DNA of 25,011 nucleotides from Oscillospiraceae bacterium (GTDB taxonomy: Bacteria > Bacillota_A > Clostridia > Oscillospirales > Oscillospiraceae), in contig JAFVPA010000031.1 in NCBI GenBank assembly GCA_017505505.1, positions 1-25,011 of the forward strand, given 5' to 3'. The translations under genes were made by a program, and so were the position numbers. Position 1 is the stretch's first letter. Each line of letters begins with the position of its first letter. Below, piece by piece: positions 1-6,803 of this stretch. Below the pieces are notes generated by a model. That model made no database searches and was not told the DNA's origin. It was given only the letters and a program-made list of their open reading frames with translations.

Positions 1-451
1 GGATCTCAGCAGCTTCCTTAACCTTGCGGTCGATCTCGTCCTTGGGAGTCTTGCGCAGCTTCAGTGCGAAAGCGATGTTATCATAAACAGTCATGTGGGG
101 GTACAGAGCGTAGTTCTGGAAGACCATGGCGATGTCACGATCCTTGGGAGCCACGTCGTTGACCAGCTTGTCGCCGATGTACAGCTCGCCGCCGGAGATT
201 TCTTCCAGGCCAGCGACCATACGCAGGGTGGTGGACTTACCACAGCCGGAGGGACCGACCAGAACGATGAATTCCTTGTCGGCGATGTCCAGGTTGAACT
301 CCTGAACAGCGATAACGCCTTCAGCGGTAACCTTCAGGTTGGACTTCTTCTTCTCGGGCTCCTCGCCCTTCTTGGCCTTCTTCTGCTTCTTGGCGTCGTC
401 GCCGGAGTGGGGGTAGATCTTGGTGATGTTCTTCAGGGTTAAGCTTGCCAT
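1..451 (-). CDS. Sugar ABC transporter ATP-binding protein, UgpC/MsmX type (N-terminal 150 aa, runs off the window)
   Basis: This is the ATPase subunit of a carbohydrate ABC importer; family members energise one or several sugar permeases from the cytoplasmic face. Visible residues include [14 protein letters not shown] at the start, a Walker A motif GPSGCGKST at about residues 66-74, and the Q-loop region [16 protein letters not shown] at about 110-125, which is typical of the MalK/UgpC/MsmX group. Signature motif, Walker B and regulatory domain lie outside the window. Oddity: between the first beta strand and the usual V-A-V-Q-E segment there is an insert of about 30 residues (roughly 15-45) rich in Lys and Glu. 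Start ATG at 449-451 gives the expected family N-terminus, although no good ribosome binding site precedes it. No permease genes are visible, fitting a shared, unlinked ATPase, but the downstream side is not seen. Confidence 0.9.
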   Translation of the reverse strand, partial: MASLTLKNITKIYPHSGDDAKKQKKAKKGEEPEKKKSNLKVTAEGVIAVQEFNLDIADKEFIVLVGPSGCGKSTTLRMVAGLEEISGGELYIGDKLVNDVAPKDRDIAMVFQNYALYPHMTVYDNIAFALKLRKTPKDEIDRKVKEAAEI

Positions 452-640
452 AATTTTTTCGACGCTAAACGCACCTACCATTTCGCGTGCGTTCTCACAT
501 ACCCGCATAGTAACCAATCTGCGGGAGCATTACGACAGGTCTCCACACTGCCGCACCGTGCGTCAGACGGATTTTCCTCCTTTATTTTTAGTGGACGATA
601 CCTATTTTGTGGAGTAGGCAGAATCCACCTGGATACGGTT
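452..640 (-). other. Long untranslated leader of the ABC ATPase gene
   Basis: Stretch between the predicted promoter and the ATG of the ABC ATPase. I see no convincing gene here. It contains the unused AAAGGAGG near 578-585 and GC-rich segments that could fold, so it may be a regulatory leader, but no known riboswitch class was recognised. Confidence 0.35.
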
Positions 641-669
641 ATGATACCACATTTGCCAACCACAGGCAA
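641..669 (-). promoter_or_regulatory. Predicted sigma-A promoter of the ABC ATPase gene
   Basis: On the minus strand TTGCCT (664-669) is followed after 17 bp by TATCAT (641-646). The implied leader is about 180 nt long. It contains a strong ribosome-binding-like AAAGGAGG (about 578-585) that is not followed by a usable ATG or GTG reading frame. Confidence 0.45.
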
Positions 670-732
670 TGGTACGTTTTGACAGTTTTTGCCCTTCTGT
701 TTTGGATATTTTGCCAGATTTCCCTTATGGTA

Positions 733-1015
733 AATTGTAGTTTAGCGGAGCAACAAAATCATTCTCCGTAGGGGAGGGGCACTGCCCCTCCCCTACAGAA
801 TCAAATCATATAAACGATCATTGTGGTTATCACCTTAAATCAGCACCGTATCTATTTGAATATGCCACAGTAGGGCGGGCTGCCCTCAGCCCGCCGCAAA
901 AGGGTAAATCTGCGTGCAAAGCGGCGGCTTGAAGGCAAGCCGCCCTACAGTAGGTGCATATTTCCATTTTGATTTCGATGTTTGCTTATTAAAAGGGATA
1001 ACCACAACGATCATT
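733..1015. mobile_element. TIR-bounded intergenic element, copy a (compound, two hairpin units)
   Basis: The left end AATTGTAGTTTAGCG (733-747) follows TA at 731-732; the right end AACGATCATT (1006-1015) precedes TA at 1016-1017. Inside are a perfect hairpin with arms GTAGGGGAGGGGC (768-780) and its complement (784-796), then an internal right end TAAACGATCATT (811-822), then a second unit with hairpins at 874-895 and 923-944 enclosed by GTAGGGCGG/CCGCCCTAC (870-948). A 16-bp arm at 816-831 is repeated inverted at 997-1012 with one mismatch. The arrangement suggests one element inserted into, or duplicated next to, another. It has no coding capacity and fills most of the gap between the ABC ATPase and the M18 peptidase gene. 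Confidence 0.7.
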
Positions 1016-2295
1016 TAACGCAGCAAATACCCATCCCCCACCGCTTCCAGGGTGGAGCTGTAGTAGGCCGTCATGGCTTCTTCCAGGGCGATGGCATCGG
1101 CCACGGCTGCGGTCTCATAGCTGGAGTGCATGGCCAGCTGGGGCAGGCCGATATCGGCGGTGGGGATGCTGACCTTGCCCAGAGAGATCCGGCCCAGGGT
1201 GGAGCCGCCGGGGATGTCTGCCCGGTTGTAGTAGCTCTGGACCGCTGCCCCGGCCTTGGCACAGACCTTGCGGAAAATGGCAGCGGAGACACCGTCGGTG
1301 CAGTAGCTCAGGGCCGCGTTGTATTTCAGCACGATGCCCTTACCCATGACGGGAGCATTGGTGGCATCCGCCAGCTCAGGATGGTTGGGGTGGACAGCGT
1401 GGGCATTGTCCGCGGAGATCATAAAGGAATTTGCCAGCATCCGGTCCATATCCCAGCCCATGCAGACACAGACCCGGCGCAGCACATCCGGCAGCAGCAT
1501 GGAAGCCGCGCCCTGAACAGAGCCGGAGCCAACTTCCTCGCTGTCGAAGATGCACAGAACGGGTACGCTGCCGCTTTCCCCGGCGTTCAGGAAGCCCCGG
1601 GTGCAGCCCCAGGCGCATTCCAGATCATCGAGCGCAGGGCTGGAAATATACTCCTCCTCCACGCCCCAGACGGAAGCCTTCTGACGGACATACAGGTACA
1701 GGTCATGGCCCAGGATCCTGCCGCCAGCGGCCTCTTCCAACAGCGTTTCCAGCTTTCCGGCGCTTTCCTTGCTGCCGGTCAGGGGCAGCAGATCCACGGC
1801 GGGATTCCACTTGTAGCCGTCATTGACCTGGCGGTTCATGTGGATGGCCACATTGGGGATCAGCAGCAGGTCCCGGTCGATGTCCAGCAGCTTATTTTGG
1901 ATGCCGTCCTCCGTCTCCACGGTGACCCGTCCGGCGATGGACAGGGGCCGGTCCAGCCAGGTGGAAAGCAGGGCTCCGCCGTAGCGCTCCACCGCCATGC
2001 GGGTGTAATGGCCGCCCAGTTCGAAGTTCTCTTTCACCTTAAAGCAGGGACGGTCGGAATGGCTGGCGCTCATCAGGAAGCCCTTGGGGGCCCCCTCCGG
2101 TACCCGGAAAGCGATGACGGCAGTGCCGCCTCGGACCAGATAGTATTTCCCACCGGGGGCCAGCTCCCAGCAGTCCTGCTCATACAGCCGGGTATACCCG
2201 GCCTTGTCCAGCTCGCCCATGATATACGCCTGGGCATGGTACAGGCTGTGGGAGGCATTTAAAAAATCGCATAAGGCAGTGATACGTTTGTCCAT
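1015..2295 (-). CDS. M18 family aminopeptidase
   Basis: Cytosolic metallo-aminopeptidase of the M18 family (aspartyl/leucyl aminopeptidase group), which removes N-terminal residues from peptides with two zinc or cobalt ions. The 426 residues match the usual 420-460. Metal-site motifs are visible in order: ASHSDRP (about 77-83, the HxD ligands), SPALDDLE (about 219-226), DSEEVGS (about 251-257, catalytic Glu and ligand), SADNAHAVHPNH (about 295-305) and AMHSSYE (about 388-394, last His ligand). Start ATG at 2293-2295 has AAAGGAGA a few bases upstream. It lies 242 bp downstream of pepF on the same strand, with TIR element b filling the gap, so the two may once have formed a simple peptide-degrading operon. 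The TAA stop (1015-1017) coincides with the end of element a. Confidence 0.93.
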   Translation of the reverse strand: MDKRITALCDFLNASHSLYHAQAYIMGELDKAGYTRLYEQDCWELAPGGKYYLVRGGTAVIAFRVPEGAPKGFLMSASHSDRPCFKVKENFELGGHYTRMAVERYGGALLSTWLDRPLSIAGRVTVETEDGIQNKLLDIDRDLLLIPNVAIHMNRQVNDGYKWNPAVDLLPLTGSKESAGKLETLLEEAAGGRILGHDLYLYVRQKASVWGVEEEYISSPALDDLECAWGCTRGFLNAGESGSVPVLCIFDSEEVGSGSVQGAASMLLPDVLRRVCVCMGWDMDRMLANSFMISADNAHAVHPNHPELADATNAPVMGKGIVLKYNAALSYCTDGVSAAIFRKVCAKAGAAVQSYYNRADIPGGSTLGRISLGKVSIPTADIGLPQLAMHSSYETAAVADAIALEEAMTAYYSSTLEAVGDGYLLR

Positions 2296-2315
2296 AGTCA
2301 GTCTCCTTTGTTGTG

Positions 2316-2528
2316 AATTATCGTTTATCGCACTGGCGCGGCAGCGCCCAATGCCTTCCCCTTTGGGGAAGGTGGCAGCCCAAAGGGCTGACGGAAGAGG
2401 TATTTCCGCGGTGGGTTTTCGCCGAAAGCCAGTAATTGTTCAAACATCTTTCCGTACCTCTCCCGCCCCCCTTTGGGGGCACCCTCCCCAAAGGGGAGGG
2501 CATTGGGGTGCTCAGTTAAACTACAATT
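2316..2528. mobile_element. TIR-bounded intergenic element, copy b
   Basis: The left end AATTATCGTTTATCG (2316-2330) and right end TTAAACTACAATT (2516-2528) are imperfect inverted repeats; both are flanked by TG rather than TA. The core begins CACTGGCGCGGCAGCGCCCA, as in copy g, and holds CCTTCCCC/GGGGAAGG and CCCTCCCC/GGGGAGGG type hairpins. It separates pepF from the M18 peptidase gene. Confidence 0.7.
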
Positions 2529-2537
2529 TGTCGGCGC

Positions 2538-4295
2538 TTACCGCTCTTCCACCAGCTGGCAGAACAGGTCGATCCGGTCCGCCACAGTCTGCAATGCGCT
2601 GCGCCAGAAATCCTTGTCCGTCAGGTCGATGCCCGCCACCTTTGCGGCGTCCTCCGCAGTTGCAATGGGGGTAGTGTACAGCAGCTTTTTATACTTGGGC
2701 ACGAAAGCCGCCCCCTCCTTCTCATACTGAGCATACAGGCCCCGGGCGAAGAGTCCGCCGAAGGCATAGGGGAAATTGTAGAAGGTGGGGCCATAGTAGT
2801 GGGGCTTGCAGATCCACATATAGGGATGGCGGGCAGACCGATCCAGGCCATCGCCGTAGGACTCCTCCTGAGCCTCCGTCATCAGGCCGCACAGGGCATC
2901 GGCGTCCAGGAACTGCTGCTGCCGGTTCTCAAAGACCATCGCTTCGAAGCGGAACCGGGAATAGATATCCACGATGATCTGGGTCACATCCTGCAGCTGG
3001 GACTCGATGAGGGCCAGCTTTTCTTCCTTAGCAGAGGCCCGGTCGATGGCCGCCGCCATGACCACGCATTCATTGAAGGTGGAGGCCGTTTCTGCCACAG
3101 GCATGGAATAATCCTTGTTCAGCACCCGGTGGTCCCGGATGCACAGATTATGATACGCATGCCCCAGCTCATGGGCCAGTGTCACGATGTCGGTGAACAT
3201 CCCATCAAAATTGGTCAGCACACGGCTCTGGCCGATGCAGTCCACGATCTCGCAGAATGCGCCGCCGGTCTTGCCGTCCCGGGGATAGAAGTCGATCCAG
3301 GCATCGTCGAAGGCGGTCTGCACCATGTCCGCCAGTTCCTTATCGAAGGTGGAGAACAGCTCCACCAGAAGATCCCGGGTCTGCTCCGTGGTATACCGTC
3401 CGGCGGAAGTACCTACAGGAGCGAACAGCTCATACCAGGGCAGGCCGTTTTCATAGCCCAACAGCCTGGCTTTGGCCTTCAGATACTGGCGGAACTTGGG
3501 CAGATATTCCCGCATAGCCCCCAGCATGGCCTCCAGGGTCTCCCGTTTCATATGGGATTCCTCCAGGGTCCGGTCCAGCGGGGAGGCGTAGCCCCGGAGG
3601 GCGCAGTCGGAAATGGTTTCCAGCTTAATGGAATTCAGGGCAAAGGCCACCGGATCCTGGATGCGGCTGTAGCAGGCCAGCTCCGCTTCATAGGCAGCTT
3701 TGCGAACTGCCGGATCCGGGTCGTAGGCCAGGTTCCGGATGGCGGACAGGTTGGTAATGCCGCCGTCATATTCTACGGGGACCGTGCTGGTGAGATACCC
3801 CTGCATCTCCGCCCAGGCATTGCCGCCGGACAGTTCCAGCCGGGCCGCGATCTCCTCGCCCAGACTTCCCAGCAGATGGGATGCATCTTCAAGCAGGTTC
3901 TCAAAGAGGAACCGGTATTCCGCCAGGATCTCGTCCCGCTCCACCAGTTCCATCAGATTGGGCCGCTTAGCAGCCCATTCCTTCCAGGCAGCTTCCGCTC
4001 CTGCGGTGGTGCTTAAAACCTGCATGATCTGTCCCAGCCGGGAGGTGCATTCGCTGTCCCGGGTGTTCACGCTCTGGCGCAGCTGCGCATAGGTGGCCAG
4101 CTTCCGTGCCAAGGCCGTCAGCTTTTCCTCCCAGAGGATGCCCTGCCGCAGGCCTTCCAGATCTTCCACTGCGGTAAGCGTTTCGGCAAAAGCATTGTAC
4201 TGCTCTGCCATGTTTTCCAGTGCCGCCATGTCCGCGGCAAATGCCGGATCGTCAAAGCCCCTGTAGATCGGGGTAAGATCCCATACTTCGTTCAT
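2538..4295 (-). CDS. pepF: M3 family oligoendopeptidase (PepF type)
   Basis: Zinc oligoendopeptidase that cleaves short peptides in the cytoplasm. The protein is 585 aa, close to the usual 590-600. The catalytic motif HELGHAYHN is at about residues 375-383 and a likely third zinc ligand is the Glu in VAETASTFNE (about 400-409). The N-terminal part begins MNEVWDLTPIY, the typical start of the family, followed by an all-helical region. An upstream in-frame ATG at 4380-4382 would add 29 residues but lacks family similarity and would start upstream of the predicted promoter; ATG 4293-4295 has AGGAGGAA at 4301-4308 and is preferred. It is the first gene of a possible pepF-M18 transcription unit. 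An M3-only function (peptide turnover) is inferred; no genetic context narrows it. Confidence 0.92.
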   Translation of the reverse strand: MNEVWDLTPIYRGFDDPAFAADMAALENMAEQYNAFAETLTAVEDLEGLRQGILWEEKLTALARKLATYAQLRQSVNTRDSECTSRLGQIMQVLSTTAGAEAAWKEWAAKRPNLMELVERDEILAEYRFLFENLLEDASHLLGSLGEEIAARLELSGGNAWAEMQGYLTSTVPVEYDGGITNLSAIRNLAYDPDPAVRKAAYEAELACYSRIQDPVAFALNSIKLETISDCALRGYASPLDRTLEESHMKRETLEAMLGAMREYLPKFRQYLKAKARLLGYENGLPWYELFAPVGTSAGRYTTEQTRDLLVELFSTFDKELADMVQTAFDDAWIDFYPRDGKTGGAFCEIVDCIGQSRVLTNFDGMFTDIVTLAHELGHAYHNLCIRDHRVLNKDYSMPVAETASTFNECVVMAAAIDRASAKEEKLALIESQLQDVTQIIVDIYSRFRFEAMVFENRQQQFLDADALCGLMTEAQEESYGDGLDRSARHPYMWICKPHYYGPTFYNFPYAFGGLFARGLYAQYEKEGAAFVPKYKKLLYTTPIATAEDAAKVAGIDLTDKDFWRSALQTVADRIDLFCQLVEER

Positions 4296-4323
4296 ATCCG
4301 TTCCTCCTGTAAGTGTTTGCTTT

Positions 4324-4352
4324 ATCTTACTATACACACGCACCCCCGTCAA
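4324..4352 (-). promoter_or_regulatory. Predicted sigma-A promoter of pepF
   Basis: Minus strand TTGACG (4347-4352), 17-bp spacer, TAAGAT (4324-4329), placing the start of transcription about 20 nt before the ATG at 4295. Confidence 0.5.
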
Positions 4353-4373
4353 GACGGGGACTTCCCTCCCCTG

Positions 4374-4444
4374 TTTCGACACTTTATGATGAAATAATTC
4401 TTTTTTCTAATAACTTTTGTAGAAATACTGCACTTTTTGACGAA
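4374..4444. promoter_or_regulatory. Two Spo0A-box-like sites upstream of spo0A
   Basis: TTTCGACA at 4374-4381 reads TGTCGAAA on the minus strand, an exact match to the TGTCGAA core of the known 0A box. TGACGAA at 4438-4444 on the plus strand matches TGNCGAA and sits 19 bp upstream of the predicted spo0A -35. Autoregulation of spo0A is established in Bacillus; here it is inferred from these sites. The first site also lies upstream of the pepF promoter. Confidence 0.45.
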
Positions 4445-4463
4445 CGATTGTTTTCAAAATTCC

Positions 4464-4492
4464 TTGAAAAAAGTTATCCTTCATGCTATGCT
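4464..4492 (+). promoter_or_regulatory. Predicted sigma-A promoter of spo0A
   Basis: TTGAAA (4464-4469), 17-bp spacer, TATGCT (4487-4492). The implied start near 4499 gives a leader of about 60 nt before the ATG at 4559. Confidence 0.55.
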
Positions 4493-4558
4493 TTAGTTGT
4501 CGCACACGGACGCAGCGTCCGCGTACTGGGGAGAATTTACATGACAGGAGAGGAATGT

Positions 4559-5338
4559 ATGGAACACACCACAACGGTCTTCATTGCGGATTCCGCCGAA
4601 GACTTTTGCACCGGGCTGACCGCTGCCCTGCAGCGCACCGGCGGTTTTCAGGTCGTGGGAACGGCCGGCGATGGGGAGCAGGCCATCCGCATGATCGAGG
4701 AGCGCAGGCCTGACGTCCTGGTGCTGGATCTGATGCTGGCAAAAAAGGACGGCATCAGTGTCTTAAGATCCATTGCCAATATGGACCGCAGGCCCATGAC
4801 CCTGGCCACCTCGGCCTTTATCACGGAATATGTGTCCACAGCCGCCGCCAATCTGGGCGTCCGCTATCTGATGCTGAAGCCCTGTGATATGACCGCGCTG
4901 GTAGAGCGTCTGGAGGAGATCCGGGGCGGGGAGAGCCTCCGGTATTCCGATAAACGCCGCACCGATAAAATGAACATCGAAAGTCTGGTCACCAGCATCA
5001 TCCACGAGATCGGCGTCCCCGCCCATATCAAGGGCTACCAATACCTGCGGGAGGCCATTATTATTGCAGTAAATGATATGGATGTGATCAACGCCATTAC
5101 CAAAGTATTGTACCCCCAGGTGGCGAAAACATTCCAGACCACACCCAGCCGCGTAGAACGGGCAATTAGACACGCCATTGAAGTAGCCTGGGACAGAGGG
5201 GATCTGGATACCCTGCAGCGCTTCTTTGGATACACAGTTTCCAATACCAAGGGAAAACCCACCAACTCAGAATTTATTGCGCTTATCGCAGACAAGCTCC
5301 AATTGCAGTTAAAGTCTTCAGAAGTTGCAAACTTCTAG
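4559..5338 (+). CDS. spo0A: Sporulation transcription factor Spo0A
   Basis: Master response regulator of sporulation. The 259 aa (family about 265) comprise a receiver domain (about 1-125) with phospho-acceptor Asp57 in VLVLDLML, the Thr84 switch residue and Lys107 in MLKPCD, then a linker and the Spo0A DNA-binding domain (about 140-255) with the hallmark [18 protein letters not shown] at 194-211. Start choice: ATG 4559 has AGGAGAGG 5 nt upstream and gives [11 protein letters not shown], the family start. An in-frame ATG at 4541 with GGGGAG 7 nt upstream would add six residues and cannot be excluded. Oddity: the usual acidic pair of the phosphorylation site reads D11-S12, so one acidic partner is replaced by Ser. 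Expressed alone: own promoter, and a terminator at 5412-5468. Confidence 0.96.
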   Translation: MEHTTTVFIADSAEDFCTGLTAALQRTGGFQVVGTAGDGEQAIRMIEERRPDVLVLDLMLAKKDGISVLRSIANMDRRPMTLATSAFITEYVSTAAANLGVRYLMLKPCDMTALVERLEEIRGGESLRYSDKRRTDKMNIESLVTSIIHEIGVPAHIKGYQYLREAIIIAVNDMDVINAITKVLYPQVAKTFQTTPSRVERAIRHAIEVAWDRGDLDTLQRFFGYTVSNTKGKPTNSEFIALIADKLQLQLKSSEVANF

Positions 5339-5411
5339 TAAAACTCTGATTTTTTCAAACTTCTGAAAATATCCATTCCGCAATCAGGCCAACGAATATT
5401 ATTCTGTATAC

Positions 5412-5468
5412 AAAAATACACTCCTGATTTATTGGGTGGTTTTCATCCCAATAAACAGGAGTGTTTTT
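5412..5468 (+). terminator. Intrinsic terminator after spo0A
   Basis: Long stem with arms ACACTCCTGATTTATTGGG (from 5419) and CCCAATAAACAGGAGTGT (to 5464), one bulge, followed by TTTTTGA and preceded by AAAAA, so it may work in both directions. Confidence 0.85.
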
Positions 5469-5486
5469 GACAATTTTGGCAAAAAT

Positions 5487-5570
5487 GTAGGGCTTATGTC
5501 ATGACCCCGCCGGGCACTTCCACACTTTGAGCATTTGGTTGGTTCCACTCACGTATCGCCCCCGCCCTAC
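5487..5570. repeat. Degenerate hairpin-repeat core without terminal repeats
   Basis: Begins GTAGGGC (5487-5493) and ends GCCCTAC (5564-5570), and contains TCATGACCCCGCC and CACTTCC in the same order as the core of TIR element e. The TIR sequence itself is not present. It lies between the spo0A terminator and the XRE gene terminator. Probably a decayed or solo core. Confidence 0.5.
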
Positions 5571-5586
5571 ATAAGCTTCCTATGCC

Positions 5587-5626
5587 AAAACGCTCCCGAC
5601 GGAATTTCTTCCTGTCAGGAGCGTTT
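5587..5626 (-). terminator. Terminator of the XRE gene, overlapping its stop codon
   Basis: AAAACGCTCC (5587-5596) pairs with GGAGCGTTTT (5617-5626); the inner bases extend the stem. On the minus strand it follows the coding sequence directly and ends in a T-run. Confidence 0.75.
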
Positions 5627-5880
5627 TATTCTGCGTTTTCTGTTTTTACCAGTTCTTCTAATCCAACACCCAACACGTTCGCAAGATAGACCATTTCGAT
5701 ATCCGTAACAAAACGTTTTCCCGCTTCGATTCTCTGGATCGCGTTTTTGTCCACATCCATCCCCGCCAATTGTAGCATATCCGCAAGTTCCCGCTGGGAT
5801 TTGTTCATGTTTTTTCGTAGCTTCGCCACTTGCCGTCCACATAAGTTGTTTTGTCCATCAGATGCTTTATTGATAAACAT
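5626..5880 (-). CDS. Small XRE-family helix-turn-helix regulator (84 aa)
   Basis: Single-domain DNA-binding protein of the XRE/Cro HTH_3 family, probably a dimeric repressor. The HTH spans about residues 16-76: GRQVAKLRKN as helix 1, SQRELADMLQ as helix 2, NAIQRIEAGKRF as the recognition segment, then the hydrophobic IEMVYLANVLGVGLEELV typical of the fold. No effector or protease domain is present. Start: ATG 5878-5880 has GGAGGTG 5-6 nt upstream; a longer frame to 5916 lacks an equivalent site. It is divergent from the sigma4/alpha-CTD gene, and the 25-bp inverted repeat at 5944-5968 in the shared gap is a likely operator for it. The target and signal are unknown. Confidence 0.85.
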   Translation of the reverse strand: MFINKASDGQNNLCGRQVAKLRKNMNKSQRELADMLQLAGMDVDKNAIQRIEAGKRFVTDIEMVYLANVLGVGLEELVKTENAE

Positions 5881-5906
5881 ACCACACCTCCACCGACATT
5901 CTGTGC

Positions 5907-5935
5907 TTGTCAGCAAGGCAAGTATATGCTAAAAT
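5907..5935 (+). promoter_or_regulatory. Predicted sigma-A promoter of the sigma4/alpha-CTD gene
   Basis: TTGTCA (5907-5912), exactly 17 bp, then TAAAAT (5930-5935). The transcription start would be near 5942, immediately before the inverted repeat at 5944-5968. Confidence 0.6.
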
Positions 5936-5943
5936 AGCATCAT

Positions 5944-5968
5944 GTATGACATTCACTAAGTGTCATAC
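5944..5968. promoter_or_regulatory. Perfect inverted repeat, candidate operator between divergent regulators
   Basis: GTATGACA (5944-5951), 9-bp spacer, TGTCATAC (5961-5968): 8-bp perfect arms. It covers the predicted start of transcription of the plus-strand gene and lies upstream of the XRE gene on the other strand. Such a position suits a repressor that controls both genes. Binding by the adjacent XRE protein is inference. Confidence 0.6.
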
Positions 5969-5996
5969 AACGATTTATTGAAAATGAGGACAAACT

Positions 5997-6626
5997 ATGA
6001 TCCATCCCGAAATTTCCCCAACAGCTTATCCCTACAACCTTCTGCTGGCTGTTATCGGAAACACAGACCTGGAACTTCCCCAAAAATGGACAGCGGATAT
6101 ACAGGCCGGATTCGACTATGCGCTTTCCACGCTGCCGGATGAGGAGTGGGAACTGGTACAGGTGCATTATGCCCAAGGGAACAGTCTGCCGGAAACTGCC
6201 GTCATTCTGTCACTCTCCCCGGAACAGGCTGTGGAGCGAAAGAAAAAAGCGCTTCAGAAACTGCGGCTTCCCTGCCGCTGGAACTATATCCGCTATGGCA
6301 TCTCAGGTTATCTGAAACACACATCTGAAGTTCAATACCGAAAAGGCTTTCGGGCAGGGTTCGCAGAAGGCCGCAAGGTGTCCCAGATTCCTCCAGCGCA
6401 GCAGGATGCCCTTCTGGATCAGCCTATCGGCTGTCTGGATCTGTCCACCCGGGCCTATAACTGTCTTGTCCGGGCCGGCTGCTGCCAGCTTCGGGATGTC
6501 GCAGCCATGAGCCGGTTTCGAATCCAGGCTACCCGAAATCTGGGTGCAAAAGGCGCAACAGAAATCGCCCGGGCAATGCTGGCCCAAGGCATCCGGGATA
6601 CGGCTTGGGAGGATTTTTTAGTGTAA
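5997..6626 (+). CDS. Fusion of sigma-region-4-like HTH and RNA polymerase alpha C-terminal domain (209 aa)
   Basis: Residues about 46-90 (LPDEEWELVQVHY...ALQKLR) look like a sigma-70 region 4 or LuxR-like HTH. Residues about 137-198 closely match the C-terminal domain of the RNA polymerase alpha subunit. The alpha residues known in E. coli to contact UP-element DNA and activators (R265, N268, C269, G296, K298, E302) are matched by R152, N155, C156, G183, K185 and E189; S299 is Gly186. No alpha N-terminal (assembly) domain is present, so this is not RpoA. It may bind DNA through both domains or compete with genuine alpha-CTD or sigma-4 at promoters. Start ATG 5997 has GAGGA 6 nt upstream. It is divergent from the XRE gene and ends in a strong hairpin. 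Function unknown; domain calls are firm for alpha-CTD, moderate for the HTH. Confidence 0.85.
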   Translation: MIHPEISPTAYPYNLLLAVIGNTDLELPQKWTADIQAGFDYALSTLPDEEWELVQVHYAQGNSLPETAVILSLSPEQAVERKKKALQKLRLPCRWNYIRYGISGYLKHTSEVQYRKGFRAGFAEGRKVSQIPPAQQDALLDQPIGCLDLSTRAYNCLVRAGCCQLRDVAAMSRFRIQATRNLGAKGATEIARAMLAQGIRDTAWEDFLV

Positions 6627-6631
6627 CGAAC

Positions 6632-6674
6632 CATACGGCCCACGTGCAGTTCAGGATCGCACGTGGGCCGTATG
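6632..6674 (+). terminator. Strong hairpin after the sigma4/alpha-CTD gene
   Basis: CATACGGCCCACGTGC (6632-6647) pairs perfectly with its complement at 6659-6674. The following T-run is poor (ATTGTTC), so this could be a weak terminator or a transcript-stabilising stem. It lies between convergent genes. Confidence 0.6.
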
Positions 6675-6803
6675 ATTGTTCAGGCTTTCTATCCTGTCAA
6701 TGTCATGCTTCCGCAGCAGTCAGGCGTGTTAATGTTTTAAAGGCTATTAAGGTCGGGTCCCTATGGGTCGATATGGAGCGTAGCGTTCGCCATGCCCGCT
6801 TCG

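Noticed and set aside
475..669. Small minus-strand reading frame upstream of the ABC ATPase
   Set aside because: It begins upstream of the predicted promoter, has no ribosome binding site at its start, and shows no recognisable domain.
982..2262. Long plus-strand reading frame opposite the M18 peptidase gene
   Set aside because: No family similarity, no ribosome binding site, and composition typical of the antisense of a GC-rich gene. Similar long antisense frames opposite pepF, the PPIase-C39 gene and aspS were dropped for the same reason.
4313..4558. Upstream extension of the spo0A reading frame
   Set aside because: It crosses the predicted promoter and 0A-like boxes and adds residues with no similarity to Spo0A.
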